From Cohnella sp. OV330 (GTDB lineage: Bacteria; Bacillota; Bacilli; Paenibacillales; Paenibacillaceae), in NCBI RefSeq assembly GCF_900112065.1, contig NZ_FOKE01000006.1:372001-436000 (forward strand): DNA of 64,000 nucleotides. The letters are read 5' to 3'. The translations under genes were made by a program, and so were the position numbers. Shown here piece by piece: positions 34,311-44,458 of this stretch; position 1 is the stretch's first letter, and each line of letters begins with the position of its first letter. Under the pieces are notes generated by a model that was not told the DNA's origin, did no database searches, and saw nothing but the letters and a program-made list of their open reading frames with translations.

Positions 34311-35219
34311 ATGCAAGCACAAGCCGCAACCAAACGAACGGCGATCCGCGAATCGGCCGGCGACCGTCTGTTCATGGCCGTCGTCTATACGATTCTCACG
34401 ATCGTCCTGATCGCCGTCCTGTATCCGCTCATTTATATTCTCAGCAGCTCGATCAGCAGCCCCGCCGCCGTCACGTCGGGACGCGTCTTCCTGTGGCCGG
34501 TGGATATCTCCTTCAAGGGCTTCGAGACGCTTTTCAACACGCCCGCCATATTGACGGGATACGGCAATTCGATCTTCTACACGGCCGCGGGAACGCTGAT
34601 CAGCGTCGCGCTGACGGTGATGATCGCCTACCCGCTGTCCCGCAAAACGTTTTTCGGACGCAACGCCATCATGATGATCGTCACCTTCACGATGATTTTC
34701 AGCGGCGGCCTGATCCCGACCTACATGGTCGTCAAGTCGCTTCATCTGATCGATACCCGGTGGGCGCTGCTTATCCCGAACGCGATCTGGGTGTGGCAGG
34801 TCATCATCGCCCGCACGTTTTTCCAAGCTTCGATACCCGATGAACTCGCCGAGGCCGCCGAGATCGACGGCTGCAGCGACTTGCGCTTCATGCGCAGCGT
34901 CGTCATCCCGCTCTCCAAGCCGATTCTCGCCGTGCTGGTGCTTATGTACGCCGTCGGCCAGTGGAATGCTTACTTCGACGCGCTGATTTACTTGAAGTCC
35001 GCCAATCTGTTCCCGCTTCAACTCGTCCTGCGAAGCATCATCATCCAGAACAACAGCTCCGGCATGATGGACGCGATGAAGATGGTCGAGCGGCAGCAGC
35101 TGTCAGAGCTGCTCAAGTATTCGCTTATCGTCGTAGCGACGCTGCCTGTGCTCATCATCTATCCGTTCGTGCAGCGCTATTTCGTTCAGGGCATGCTGGT
35201 CGGTTCCGTGAAGGGATAA
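34311..35219 (+). CDS. Sugar ABC transporter permease (LplC type), module A
   Basis: The 302-residue protein has six membrane helices, with the loop EAA motif ELAEAAEIDGCSDLRFMRSVVIPLSKPI (about 180-207) and the typical C-terminus FVQRYFVQGMLVGSVKG. It is the CUT1 partner of the preceding permease. AAAGGAG lies ten bases upstream. The lipoprotein gene follows after 94 bases. Confidence 0.93.
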   Translation: MQAQAATKRTAIRESAGDRLFMAVVYTILTIVLIAVLYPLIYILSSSISSPAAVTSGRVFLWPVDISFKGFETLFNTPAILTGYGNSIFYTAAGTLISVALTVMIAYPLSRKTFFGRNAIMMIVTFTMIFSGGLIPTYMVVKSLHLIDTRWALLIPNAIWVWQVIIARTFFQASIPDELAEAAEIDGCSDLRFMRSVVIPLSKPILAVLVLMYAVGQWNAYFDALIYLKSANLFPLQLVLRSIIIQNNSSGMMDAMKMVERQQLSELLKYSLIVVATLPVLIIYPFVQRYFVQGMLVGSVKG

Positions 35220-35313
35220 CAAGGGACCGCGGCGAATGTGAGAGGGGGGATGCGTATGTAGCACGCTGCCGCAAACTTAGCATGCAACTATCCAAGAAAA
35301 GGGAGCGACCCAC

Positions 35314-36993
35314 TTGAAAAAGAGAATCGTAAGTCTGCTGGCGATCGTCATCGCCCTAAGCATGGCACTCGCGGCCTGCGCCAAAAACGACAATTCGTCC
35401 GCCTCTTCCGGCGGCGCCTCGTCTTCATCCGCAGCCGCATCCGGGAGCGCTTCGGCCTCCGCCGCACCGGTGCCGATCAAGGTGTTCTCGATCCAGGAGT
35501 CCAACATCGATCTGACGACAAACAAATTCTCCAAGTTTATCGAAGATAAATTCAACATCAAGTTCGACTGGCAGCTGAACCCGTCCGACGGCGCGAAGGA
35601 AAAACGCCAGATCTCGCTCGCGAGCGGCGACTACCCGGACGCTTATATCCTGCCTTCTTACATCGATCATTTCTCGCAAGCGGATTTGCTCAAGTACGGC
35701 AAGCAGGGCGTCATCGTCCCGCTGAACGACCTGATCGACCAATACGGTCCGAACATCAAGGCAGCGATGGAAGCCCATCCCGACCTGAAGCAGTACATCA
35801 CGGCGCCGGACGGCAACATTTACGGCCTCGTGTCCTACACGCAGTGCTTCCACTGCTCGTATCCGAACAAGATGTGGGTCAACACCAAGTGGATGAAGCA
35901 GCTCGGCATCCAGCCGCCGAAGACGACCGAAGAGTTCAAGGCGATGCTCGAAGCGTTCAAGACGAAGGATCCGAACGGCAACGGCAAGCAAGACGAAGTG
36001 CCGCTGAGCGGTTCGATCGAAGACTTCGGCGTACGCGTCGTGCCTTATCTGATGAACGGCTTCGTCTATGACGACGACCGCAACTACCTGAACCTAAAGG
36101 ACGGCAAGGTCGTGTCCGCCGCGATCACGCCGGAATGGAAGGAAGGCCTCGCCTACATCAAGTCGCTGTACGACGAGAAGCTGATCGACCCGGGCGCCTT
36201 CACGCAAAACGCCGAAGCGTTCAAGAAGATCGGCGAGAACGGCGACGCGCAAATTCTCGGCGCAGGCGCAGGCATGCACCCCGCCATCTTCGTCAACATC
36301 GACAAAGGCAACCGTTTCTCCGCAGACTACGACGCATTGCCTCCGCTGACCGGCCCGAACGGCTCGTTCGCGACGCATGATGGCGGCGGCGTCGATCCGG
36401 GCGCCAAGTTCGTCATCACGAACAAGGCCAGCAAGGAAGCGCAAGTCGCGCTGATCAAGATGGTCGACTATCTGTTCACGCCGGAAGGCCAGACGAACGG
36501 CGCATCCGGCATGGAAGGCATCGATTGGGAGAAGCCGGGTCCGGACGACGTGGCTCTGGACGAGAGCGTCAAGGCGCAGTTCAAGCCGATCCCGGCAACC
36601 GAAGGCGAAGCGCCTCGCAATGCAGGCTGGAGCGGCGTCGCTCACTTCTACCAACCGAAGGAATACCGCGACAGCTTCGTCTCCGCTACGGACATCTACG
36701 ATTCGGCCGGCTACGAGCGCAGACTGTACCAAGCGACCCTCGAGTATCAAGGCCACGAGCCGAAGGAACTGTTCCCGCTCTGGTCGCTGTGGATCGATCC
36801 GTCGTTGACCGACGAAGCCAGCATTCTGCAGACCAACCTCAAGAACTACATTGAGCGCAGCGAGCTTCAATTCATCACTGGCAACCTCGATCTGAACAAG
36901 GACTGGGACAGCTACGTCAAGGGCCTGAAGGACCTGAAACTGGACCGTTACCTGGAAATCCTGCAGCAAGCGTACGACAAGGCCGCGAAGTAA
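35314..36993 (+). CDS. Extracellular solute-binding lipoprotein, module A
   Basis: The 559-residue protein starts with a lipoprotein signal peptide with lipobox LAAC (Cys about 22) and a Ser/Ala-rich linker. It then has the family 1 sugar-binding fold: FSKFIEDKFNIKFDW, ASGDYPDAYIL, VPLNDLIDQYGPNIK, and FKTKDPNGNGKQDEVPLSG, the last resembling the calcium-loop-like DPNGNGKQDE common in LplA-type proteins. It captures oligosaccharides for the two permeases. TTG start, GGGAG at eight bases. The gene closes the importer unit and is followed by a stem-loop before the glycosidase. Confidence 0.93.
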   Translation: MKKRIVSLLAIVIALSMALAACAKNDNSSASSGGASSSSAAASGSASASAAPVPIKVFSIQESNIDLTTNKFSKFIEDKFNIKFDWQLNPSDGAKEKRQISLASGDYPDAYILPSYIDHFSQADLLKYGKQGVIVPLNDLIDQYGPNIKAAMEAHPDLKQYITAPDGNIYGLVSYTQCFHCSYPNKMWVNTKWMKQLGIQPPKTTEEFKAMLEAFKTKDPNGNGKQDEVPLSGSIEDFGVRVVPYLMNGFVYDDDRNYLNLKDGKVVSAAITPEWKEGLAYIKSLYDEKLIDPGAFTQNAEAFKKIGENGDAQILGAGAGMHPAIFVNIDKGNRFSADYDALPPLTGPNGSFATHDGGGVDPGAKFVITNKASKEAQVALIKMVDYLFTPEGQTNGASGMEGIDWEKPGPDDVALDESVKAQFKPIPATEGEAPRNAGWSGVAHFYQPKEYRDSFVSATDIYDSAGYERRLYQATLEYQGHEPKELFPLWSLWIDPSLTDEASILQTNLKNYIERSELQFITGNLDLNKDWDSYVKGLKDLKLDRYLEILQQAYDKAAK

Positions 36994-37025
36994 GCACGAA
37001 CCGGCCGGCATAGGAACGCGCAGCA

Positions 37026-37057
37026 CAGGCCTTCTGGCCGCAAAGCCGGAAGGCCTG
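37026..37057 (+). other. Intra-operon stem-loop between binding protein and glycosidase genes
   Basis: CAGGCCTTCTGGC and GCCGGAAGGCCTG form a 13-position stem with a single G-U, around a CGCAAA loop. No T tract follows, so it is more likely an mRNA stability or processing element than a full terminator. It would keep binding-protein mRNA more abundant than downstream enzyme mRNA. Confidence 0.55.
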
Positions 37058-37146
37058 GCTCGTCATGCCCGAAAAAGGAATCCGAGGGGAGGCGGGCTAG
37101 TGAAACCGCGTAAGCCATACATCAAACATGCAATGGAGGACACCGC

Positions 37147-39552
37147 TTGAACGTCATGGAACGGGCAGCCGCCCACGGCATCCGGTACGATCGTCCGGCC
37201 GCGACGTTCTTCGAAGGCGCGCTGCTCGGCAACGGCAAGCTCGGCGCCGTCGTCACGACCCGGCCGGATGCGGTCGTCATCCATTTCGGCCATAACAACG
37301 TTTGGGACATCCGGATCGCGGAAAACAACAAGGAAAAGCTCGGTAACTTCGAGAGCCTGTTCGCGCGGCTTAAAGAGATTCCCGCGCATTACGGCTCGCT
37401 CTCCGAGGAGCCGTGGTATCGCGAGTACGTGGAAATGGCGGCCGAAAATTACGCCAAGCCGTATCCGCGCCCGATGCCCTGCGGCTCGCTGCTGCTCGGC
37501 TTCGACCGGCGGCGGGTCGAGGTGCTCGGCCACACGCTGCGCATACACGACGGCATGTGCGAGATCGATTTGCTCGCGGACGGCAAGCAAGTACAGCTTT
37601 TGACGTTCGTCGAGCAAGATGCGGACGCGCTGCGACTGGCGCTCAGGACGGATGGCGGATCGGACGTACCGATCGTGTTCAACCGCGTCAAGCTGATCGC
37701 CGATCCGGAGACGCCGCAAGAGCTGCCTGCGCCGAAGCCCTATATCGATGCGTCGCGGGGGCTGATGGCCTTTCGCCAGCGTCTGCCCGCCGCAGCGGGC
37801 GATGGGACGGACGATGCCGGACAGGCAAACGACCGCGCCTTCCGCCTGACGGCGACGTTCGAACCGGCGTCCGTCCTGCAGGCAGGCGTTTCCTCCTGGG
37901 AAGGGCTGCTGAATCCGGTGCCGACGGAGCAAAGGTTCGAGGTGCGCGTCACGCTTGACGAGGGTCCTGACGCAGACGTGCCGGAGCTGGAAGCGTCGCA
38001 ACAGGACGGCAAAGCCGGATTTGCAAGCGCATTCGCGCAGTCGGCGGACTGCTGGTCGCGCTATTGGTCGCGCTCCGGCGTGGCGCTCGGCGACGCTTTT
38101 CTCGAGCGGGTCTGGTACCGCAATTTATACTTTTTCAACTGTGCCGTCTCGCCGGACGCGATCTGTCCGGGCTTGTTCGCCAACTGGAGCTACGGCAAGA
38201 TCGGCTCCGAATGGCATGGAGATTACCACATGAACTACAATACGCAGCAGCCGTTCTGGCTTGCCTTTTCGAGCAACCATGTCGACAAGCATCTTGCCTA
38301 CGTGGACATGGTCGAACGGATCGGACCGATCAGCCGCAAATGGGCGCGCGAGTATTACGGCCTGCGGGGCGCTTATTACCCGCACTCCGCATACCCGGTC
38401 GAGATGACTATGATGCCTTATCCCGTCCCGCACTGGGGCTGGGAAATTTGCGAGACGCCATGGACCGTGCAGAGCCTATGGTGGCATTACCTGTATACGA
38501 TGGATCTCGAATTTCTCGGCGGACGCGCGTTCGGCCCGATCCGCGACGCCGTGCTGTTCATGGTCGACTACATGAAAAGGCCGGACGCGCGGGGCGAAGC
38601 TTGGGGCGACGACCGCTATCACGTTTATCCGACCGTCGCGCCGGAGCTGTACGAGCTGACGCCGGGCTTCAAGCTGAACCGGGATTGCATCGTCGACCTG
38701 ACGCTGACGAAGTTCTTGTTCCGCGCTTTCGGGCAAGCTTGCGCGGCGCTCGGGCGGACGGAAGAAGAGGCGGAGCTGCTCGCGGAGGTCGAGGAGGTGC
38801 TGACGCATTTCCCGGACTATCCGACCGCCCGATCGGCGCGGGAGACCGTGTTCGTCTCGGTGCCGGGCGAGGACCCTGAGGTCGTGTACAACGTGCCGAA
38901 CGGCATCGCTACGGTGTTCCCGGGCGAGGACCACGGCTTGCATTCGCCGCCGGACGATTATGCGACCGCGGCGAACAGCTACCTCAACCATCGCAACGAG
39001 GGCGGCAACGATTTGGTGTTTTACGCGATGGCCGGCGCTCGCCTGGGCATGCTCGATCTCGAACGGTTCAAACGTCAGATCGATTACTGCCTGCTGCCGA
39101 ACGGTACCTGCACCGACAAACTGCTCGAGGCGGGCGGCCGCTATTCCGATACGACGCCGTTCGATTATATGGGGCAAATGGGCATTTGGATCGAAAACTT
39201 CGCGCTGCCGGCGGTCATCAACGAGTGTCTGCTGCAGAGCTACAACGGCGTATTGCGGCTGTTCCCCAACTGGCCCAAGCACCTGCCGGCTTCGTTCTCC
39301 ACGCTGCGGGCGGCGGGCGGCTTTCTCGTAAGCGCTTCCTTTGAAAACGGCCAAGTACGATGGGTCGAGATTTTCAGCGAGGCCGGCGCTCCCCTTCAAG
39401 TCTGCAATCCATGGTCGGGCGATGCGACCGTTCTGCGAGACGACGCTGAGGAAAGGGCGTCCGGCGCGCTGCTGGCGTTCGATGCGCCGGCTGGAACGTC
39501 GATTCGGCTGACGCCGGTTAAAGATGGATTCTATCAATTAATAAGGAGCTGA
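37147..39552 (+). CDS. GH95-like glycoside hydrolase, module A
   Basis: The 801-residue protein has the GH95 layout: an N-terminal beta domain starting RPAATFFEGALLGNGKLGAVV (16-36), an (alpha/alpha)6 catalytic barrel with WHGDYHMNYNTQQPFWLAFSSN (about 357-378), and a C-terminal beta domain. It is distant from the upstream GH95 (TQQPFW in place of TEMNYF) and keeps both Asn residues of the NxN pair. GDDRYHVYPTVAPE (about 485) is a possible acid region. No signal peptide, so cytoplasmic. TTG start with GGAGGA at six bases. Fucosidase or L-galactosidase activity is inferred; a different specificity is possible. Confidence 0.8.
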   Translation: MNVMERAAAHGIRYDRPAATFFEGALLGNGKLGAVVTTRPDAVVIHFGHNNVWDIRIAENNKEKLGNFESLFARLKEIPAHYGSLSEEPWYREYVEMAAENYAKPYPRPMPCGSLLLGFDRRRVEVLGHTLRIHDGMCEIDLLADGKQVQLLTFVEQDADALRLALRTDGGSDVPIVFNRVKLIADPETPQELPAPKPYIDASRGLMAFRQRLPAAAGDGTDDAGQANDRAFRLTATFEPASVLQAGVSSWEGLLNPVPTEQRFEVRVTLDEGPDADVPELEASQQDGKAGFASAFAQSADCWSRYWSRSGVALGDAFLERVWYRNLYFFNCAVSPDAICPGLFANWSYGKIGSEWHGDYHMNYNTQQPFWLAFSSNHVDKHLAYVDMVERIGPISRKWAREYYGLRGAYYPHSAYPVEMTMMPYPVPHWGWEICETPWTVQSLWWHYLYTMDLEFLGGRAFGPIRDAVLFMVDYMKRPDARGEAWGDDRYHVYPTVAPELYELTPGFKLNRDCIVDLTLTKFLFRAFGQACAALGRTEEEAELLAEVEEVLTHFPDYPTARSARETVFVSVPGEDPEVVYNVPNGIATVFPGEDHGLHSPPDDYATAANSYLNHRNEGGNDLVFYAMAGARLGMLDLERFKRQIDYCLLPNGTCTDKLLEAGGRYSDTTPFDYMGQMGIWIENFALPAVINECLLQSYNGVLRLFPNWPKHLPASFSTLRAAGGFLVSASFENGQVRWVEIFSEAGAPLQVCNPWSGDATVLRDDAEERASGALLAFDAPAGTSIRLTPVKDGFYQLIRS

Positions 39553-39557
39553 TTGAT

Positions 39558-42500
39558 TTGCATCGAATCCTTAAGACAAAAAGCCTCGTCCTGCTGCTCG
39601 TCGTCGCGCTCTTCGCGCAGCTCGGTCTCGTCGCGCCGGGCGCCGAACGGGCGGCGGCTGCCGACAAAGAGCTGGCGCAGAAACCTTACATGGGCTGGAG
39701 CAGCTACAGCATGCAGGTGTACGACGGTCCGTCCGGCGGCTGGACATCGGCTGCCAAGATCAAGCAAATGTCCGATGCGATGCACGAAAAGCTGCAATCG
39801 CACGGTTATAACTATATCAATATCGATGCCGGCTGGAACGGCGGCATGGACGAATACGCCCGCCCGATTCCGAGCGAGACGCTGTATCCGGACGGCTTTC
39901 AGAGCGTCATCGACTACGTCCACGCCAACGGGCAGAAAATCGGGATTTATCTGATCCCGGGCTTGTCCCCTGCCGCATATGAAGCCAACCTGCCGATTTA
40001 CGGCACGGAGAGCTGCCATATTCGGGACATCACGAAGGAGCCTGTCCAAACCGCGGACTATTGGAAAATCGGCTACAAAATCGATTTCAACAAGAGCCCC
40101 CTTTGCGCGCAGGCCTATATCGATTCGATCGCGGATCTGATCGGCTCCTGGGGCATCGACTTCGTCAAGTTCGACAGCGTGACGCCGGGCTCCGGCCACA
40201 ACGATACGTCGATCGACGCGCGCGACGACGTGGCGGCCTGGTCCAAGGCGCTGGCCCGTCATAACATCTGGTTCGAGCTGTCCTGGGCGCTCGACCATAA
40301 CTATGCCGACGTGTGGAAAAAGTACGCCAACGGCTGGCGCGTCGACTGGGACGTCGAGTCCTACGATCCGAAGGTCGGCCTGACGCAGTGGGCGAACATC
40401 GCCCGGCTGTTCCCGGACGCCGCGATCTGGTGGCGAGACGCGGGTCCGCGCACCGGCTGGAACGACTTCGACTCCTTGAACGTCGGCAACGGCGCGATGG
40501 ACGGCCTGACCAAGGACGAGCGCCAAACGGCGATGACCTTCTGGGCCGTATCGGCTGCGCCGCTCTACACGGGCAACGATCTGACGCGCCTCGACAGCTA
40601 CGGCCTCCAGCTGCTGACGAACGACGAGGTGATCGCCATCGATCAAGCGGGCCGCCCGGCGCACCCCGTATCGACCGCGACCAGCCAGCAAGTCTGGTAC
40701 GCGAACAACGGCGACGGCACGTATAATGTCGCGGTGTTCAACCTCGGCACGAAAGCTGAATCGATCACGGTCAATTGGAGCGATATCGGACTGGACGGTC
40801 CGGCGTCGGTCCGCGATCTGTGGAGCCATAGCGAACTCGGGACGTTCGAGAAGGGCTATACGGCGGAAAGCGTCGATCCGCATGCCTCGCGCCTGTTCAA
40901 GGTGACCGCGAAGAGCGGCACGTCGTTCGTAAACGACGACGATACGGGCTTCATCTATGACGGCGCCTGGACGCGCAACGGCGGCAAGGAAGTGTCCGCC
41001 GAATCGCAGGATCTGACGGTGAACGTCGGCAGCGCAGCGCCGGGCCTCGCGGCAGGCGCAACCATTTCGGTAGATGGATCGGAGACGCTCGAGGCTGCGA
41101 ATGGCGGCAATCAGGTGAATGGGTTGCTCGCTACTCCGGCGGATCATTATATCGTCGTCAACGACGATGACGCGGATATTCATTACACCGGCGTCTGGAA
41201 CGACAGCAACAATCGAGGCGTCGGCGACTACCTGGATGACGCTCATTGGACGCAAGGAAACGGCAATTATTTCGAATATGCGTTCAAAGGCACGGGTATC
41301 GACTATATAACCGAAAAAGAAGGCGATCAGGGCAACGTCGACGTCTATCTAGACGATGCGCTGCAAGGCACGGCGGATACGGATAGCGACTCGGGCCGAT
41401 CGGTACAGCAGACCGTCTACTCGATTGATGGGCTTGACGGCAAGACCCATACGCTGAAAGGCGTAAAACAGTCCGGCGGCTACGCGCTGCTTGACGCGCT
41501 GAAGGTGCATGTCGAGCATCTCATCGACCCGGCGGCAGCCGCGTTCGACTCGGATCAACCGGCCGACGTCCAGGCCGCGCTGAAGGTGGACGCCCGCTAT
41601 CTGAAAGGCGTGACGCTGAACGGCAGCGCGCTCGCAAGTCCTGCGGACTACACAGTAGCAAGCGGTACGGTCACGGTGAAAAAGGACGCCTTCGCGGGAC
41701 TCGCTGCCGGCGATGCGACGCTCGCCTTCTCCTTCGCGGGCGGCGATTCGGAGACCAAGACGGTCACGATCAGCGGACAGAGCAGCGCGATCAACCCGAA
41801 GGCGGCTTCCTTCGACAAGAAGCCTGCGAACCAAGCCGACGTGTCCACGACGCTGACGCTGAACGGCAACACGCTTGTCGGCATCGCGAACGGCGATAAC
41901 GCGTTGACGGCGGGCGCGGATTATACCGTCGCGGGTAACACGGTCACCGTCAAGAAATCGTACCTGGCCGGTCTGCCCGTCGGCACGGCGCAGCTGGCGT
42001 TCTCGTTCAGCGGCGGCGCGCCGCAGACGCTGGCGATCAACGTGACCGATACTTCGGGCCTTCGGTACGTGCTCGTGAACAACAGCGATGCGGGCATCGC
42101 CTACAGCGGCTCCTGGAACAATAACGGCGGCCGTCCGTACGGCGATTATCAGGGCGACGTGCAATTTACGGAAAATAACGGCGATTCGTTCACGTATGTC
42201 TTCTCGGGTACGGGGATCGGCATCGTCACGGAAAAAGACAATTCCCAAGGCGATATGGAAGTGTACCTGGACGGACAGCTCGTCTCGACGGCCGACACGC
42301 GCAGCACGGTTCGCCAGGGCTTCCAGACCGTGTACAGCGTCTCCGGTCTGCCGAACGGCCAGCATACGCTGAAGGGCGTCAAGAAAAACGGCCAATTCAT
42401 GCTGCTGGACGCGCTACGGATCGAAAAGCCGAGCCTGCTCGGCGAGGAAGCGATCGGTTTCGATCCGGCGCAGCCGGCGGACGCGACGGTTACCTTGCTC

Positions 42501-44249
42501 CGCGACAGCGGCAGCCTGGTCGACGTCAAGAACGGAACCAAAACGCTGTCGGCAGGCACGGATTATACCGTGACCGGCAATACGGTGACGATTCGCTCCG
42601 CCTATCTGGCATCCCTGCCGGCCGGCGCGACGACGCTCACGTTCGGCTTTAAAGGCGATGCGTTCAGCGATATCCACTATACGACAGCGGACGGCGACGC
42701 CTACAGTTACACGTTTAAAGGGACGGGGTTCGCACTGACCATGCCGACCGGTCCGTCGCAAGGAGATTTCGAAGTTTACGTGGACGGGGAATCGAAAGGA
42801 ACGGGCAGCGCCATGAGCGCCTCGCTCAAGCTGCAGCAAAACGTTTTCCATCTCGACGGCTTGACGAACGGCATGCATACGGTGAAGGTCGTGAAAACAT
42901 CGGGCGACCTGCTGCTCGCCGACGGCCTTGCATATACGGTGGCTGGCGCGGACGCGGTGCCGCAGACGCCGTCAGGCCCCGTCTCTCAGACGCCTGCGCC
43001 TGAAAAGGTTCAAGGCAGCGTAGAAGGCGCGTCCGGCAGCGGCGCGGTCTCCGTAGACGTCAGCCGTACGACGCTTAGCGACGGCACCAAGCGGGACGAA
43101 TTGTCCTTCTCGGGCACGTCGGTTAAAGATGCGATCGCCAAGCAGGCTGCGGCCGGCGCAAAATCGATTACGCTTGCCATTCCCGATGCTAAGGACGCAG
43201 TGTCCGAGACGAAAGTGACGATCGCGGCAGAGATCGCCAAGCTGCTCGCGGACGGCAAGCAGGACTTGAAATTATCGGTCGGCGGTACCGCTATCGTCAT
43301 CCCGGCAGCATCGTTTAGCGCTGCCGGCGCGGATCTCGTCTTTACGATCAAGCCGCTGAAGAGCGAGGCGGACCGGTCGGCCGCGCAAAGCCGCGCGAAC
43401 GCGTCGAGCGTCGTCAAGGCCGCTTACGGCAAAGAGGCGGCCGTCATCGGACGCCCGCTGACGATCGATACGAATTTGCAAGGCCATGACGTCGACGTCG
43501 TGCTGCCGCTCGGCGAAGCCGTCGGCGCCGGCGCGAATCAACTGGGCGTCTACGTCGAGCACAGCGACGGTTCGACCGAGCTGAAGCGCGGCGAGATCGT
43601 CGATCTGGGCACCGGCAAAGGCTTGAAAATTACGGTGAACAAGTTCAGCACCTTCACGCTGCTGAAGCTGGGCGATCAGCCGGCGACGTCCCGCAAAGCT
43701 TATATTCAAGGCTTTGCGGACGGTACCTTCAGACCCGGCGCCGCGCTGACGCGGGCGCAAATCGCGACGATCGTCGCGAGGCTCGGCGCAGACTCGAGCG
43801 GCACATCCGACGGGCAGTCCAAGTCCTATAAGGACGTAGCCGCAAGCCACTGGGCCGCGGCGGACATCGCTGCCGTCGGCAAGCTCGGACTCATGAACGG
43901 CTACGCGGACGGCACGTTCCGTCCGGATCAGCCGGTCACGCGCGCCGAGATGGCGGCACTGGCCGTGAAGCTCGCGCAGCCTTCCGGCACGCCGGGCGCC
44001 GGATTCGGCGACACGGCCGGCAGCTGGGCCGAAGCGGCGATCAAGCAAGCGCAGGGCGCAGGCTGGATCGGCGGTTACGGGGACGGCTCGTTCCGTCCCG
44101 GGCAGGCGCTGACGCGCGCAGAAGCGGTGACGATGCTGAACCGCGTGCTGGGCCGCGAGCCTGCGCAAGCGGGCGGCGTCTCCAAGTGGTCCGACGTGCC
44201 CGCCGGGCACTGGGCGCTGGCCGATCTGCTCGAAGCGTCGGCTGATTGA
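39558..44249 (+). CDS. Secreted S-layer-anchored GH27 alpha-galactosidase/alpha-N-acetylgalactosaminidase with X2 modules
   Basis: The 1563-residue protein starts with a signal peptide (1-35, cleavage after RAAA). The GH27 domain (about 40-335) begins KPYMGWSSYSMQ; the nucleophile is Asp206 in FVKFDSV and the likely acid/base is Asp265 in WRVDWDV. A beta domain follows. Next come three X2-type modules (about 656-740, 745-831, 958-1035) interleaved with jelly-roll-like modules (about 529-655, 834-956, and a shortened copy 1035-1128), a Pro-rich linker, a pre-anchor region (about 1150-1375) and three SLH repeats (about 1378-1563). It should remove terminal alpha-galactose or GalNAc outside the cell. 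TTG start, AAGGAG at nine bases, five bases after the previous stop. Confidence 0.93.
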   Translation: MHRILKTKSLVLLLVVALFAQLGLVAPGAERAAAADKELAQKPYMGWSSYSMQVYDGPSGGWTSAAKIKQMSDAMHEKLQSHGYNYINIDAGWNGGMDEYARPIPSETLYPDGFQSVIDYVHANGQKIGIYLIPGLSPAAYEANLPIYGTESCHIRDITKEPVQTADYWKIGYKIDFNKSPLCAQAYIDSIADLIGSWGIDFVKFDSVTPGSGHNDTSIDARDDVAAWSKALARHNIWFELSWALDHNYADVWKKYANGWRVDWDVESYDPKVGLTQWANIARLFPDAAIWWRDAGPRTGWNDFDSLNVGNGAMDGLTKDERQTAMTFWAVSAAPLYTGNDLTRLDSYGLQLLTNDEVIAIDQAGRPAHPVSTATSQQVWYANNGDGTYNVAVFNLGTKAESITVNWSDIGLDGPASVRDLWSHSELGTFEKGYTAESVDPHASRLFKVTAKSGTSFVNDDDTGFIYDGAWTRNGGKEVSAESQDLTVNVGSAAPGLAAGATISVDGSETLEAANGGNQVNGLLATPADHYIVVNDDDADIHYTGVWNDSNNRGVGDYLDDAHWTQGNGNYFEYAFKGTGIDYITEKEGDQGNVDVYLDDALQGTADTDSDSGRSVQQTVYSIDGLDGKTHTLKGVKQSGGYALLDALKVHVEHLIDPAAAAFDSDQPADVQAALKVDARYLKGVTLNGSALASPADYTVASGTVTVKKDAFAGLAAGDATLAFSFAGGDSETKTVTISGQSSAINPKAASFDKKPANQADVSTTLTLNGNTLVGIANGDNALTAGADYTVAGNTVTVKKSYLAGLPVGTAQLAFSFSGGAPQTLAINVTDTSGLRYVLVNNSDAGIAYSGSWNNNGGRPYGDYQGDVQFTENNGDSFTYVFSGTGIGIVTEKDNSQGDMEVYLDGQLVSTADTRSTVRQGFQTVYSVSGLPNGQHTLKGVKKNGQFMLLDALRIEKPSLLGEEAIGFDPAQPADATVTLLRDSGSLVDVKNGTKTLSAGTDYTVTGNTVTIRSAYLASLPAGATTLTFGFKGDAFSDIHYTTADGDAYSYTFKGTGFALTMPTGPSQGDFEVYVDGESKGTGSAMSASLKLQQNVFHLDGLTNGMHTVKVVKTSGDLLLADGLAYTVAGADAVPQTPSGPVSQTPAPEKVQGSVEGASGSGAVSVDVSRTTLSDGTKRDELSFSGTSVKDAIAKQAAAGAKSITLAIPDAKDAVSETKVTIAAEIAKLLADGKQDLKLSVGGTAIVIPAASFSAAGADLVFTIKPLKSEADRSAAQSRANASSVVKAAYGKEAAVIGRPLTIDTNLQGHDVDVVLPLGEAVGAGANQLGVYVEHSDGSTELKRGEIVDLGTGKGLKITVNKFSTFTLLKLGDQPATSRKAYIQGFADGTFRPGAALTRAQIATIVARLGADSSGTSDGQSKSYKDVAASHWAAADIAAVGKLGLMNGYADGTFRPDQPVTRAEMAALAVKLAQPSGTPGAGFGDTAGSWAEAAIKQAQGAGWIGGYGDGSFRPGQALTRAEAVTMLNRVLGREPAQAGGVSKWSDVPAGHWALADLLEASAD

Positions 44250-44276
44250 CCGATCCGATGGCGAACTGACAAAAGA

Positions 44277-44313
44277 CGGGCTCTTCCAATATGGAAGAGC
44301 CCGGTTTTTTTTT
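44277..44313 (+). terminator. Strong terminator closing module A
   Basis: CGGGCTCTTCCA-ATA-TGGAAGAGCCCG gives a perfect 12-bp stem followed by nine T. Confidence 0.95.
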
Positions 44314-44458
44314 AGGAGGAACGAATTCATTAGAATTGTCCGAGTAAAGCTTAGAATCGTCATCGTTGACTTCGGTCCGGGCATGGCGAACAATAAAACG
44401 GTGGAACGATAGGTGCGTTGCCGTCCATACAGCCAGATCCCTGCGAGGAGGAGCAGAC

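Noticed and set aside
33465..35021. A 518-codon minus-strand frame across both module A permeases
   Set aside because: Highly Asp/Arg/Gln-rich mirror of hydrophobic coding sequence; typical antisense artefact.
39558..44249. Frameshifted or fused pair of genes
   Set aside because: The frame is continuous and the architecture (GH27, X2/jelly-roll, SLH) is a normal multi-domain surface enzyme.
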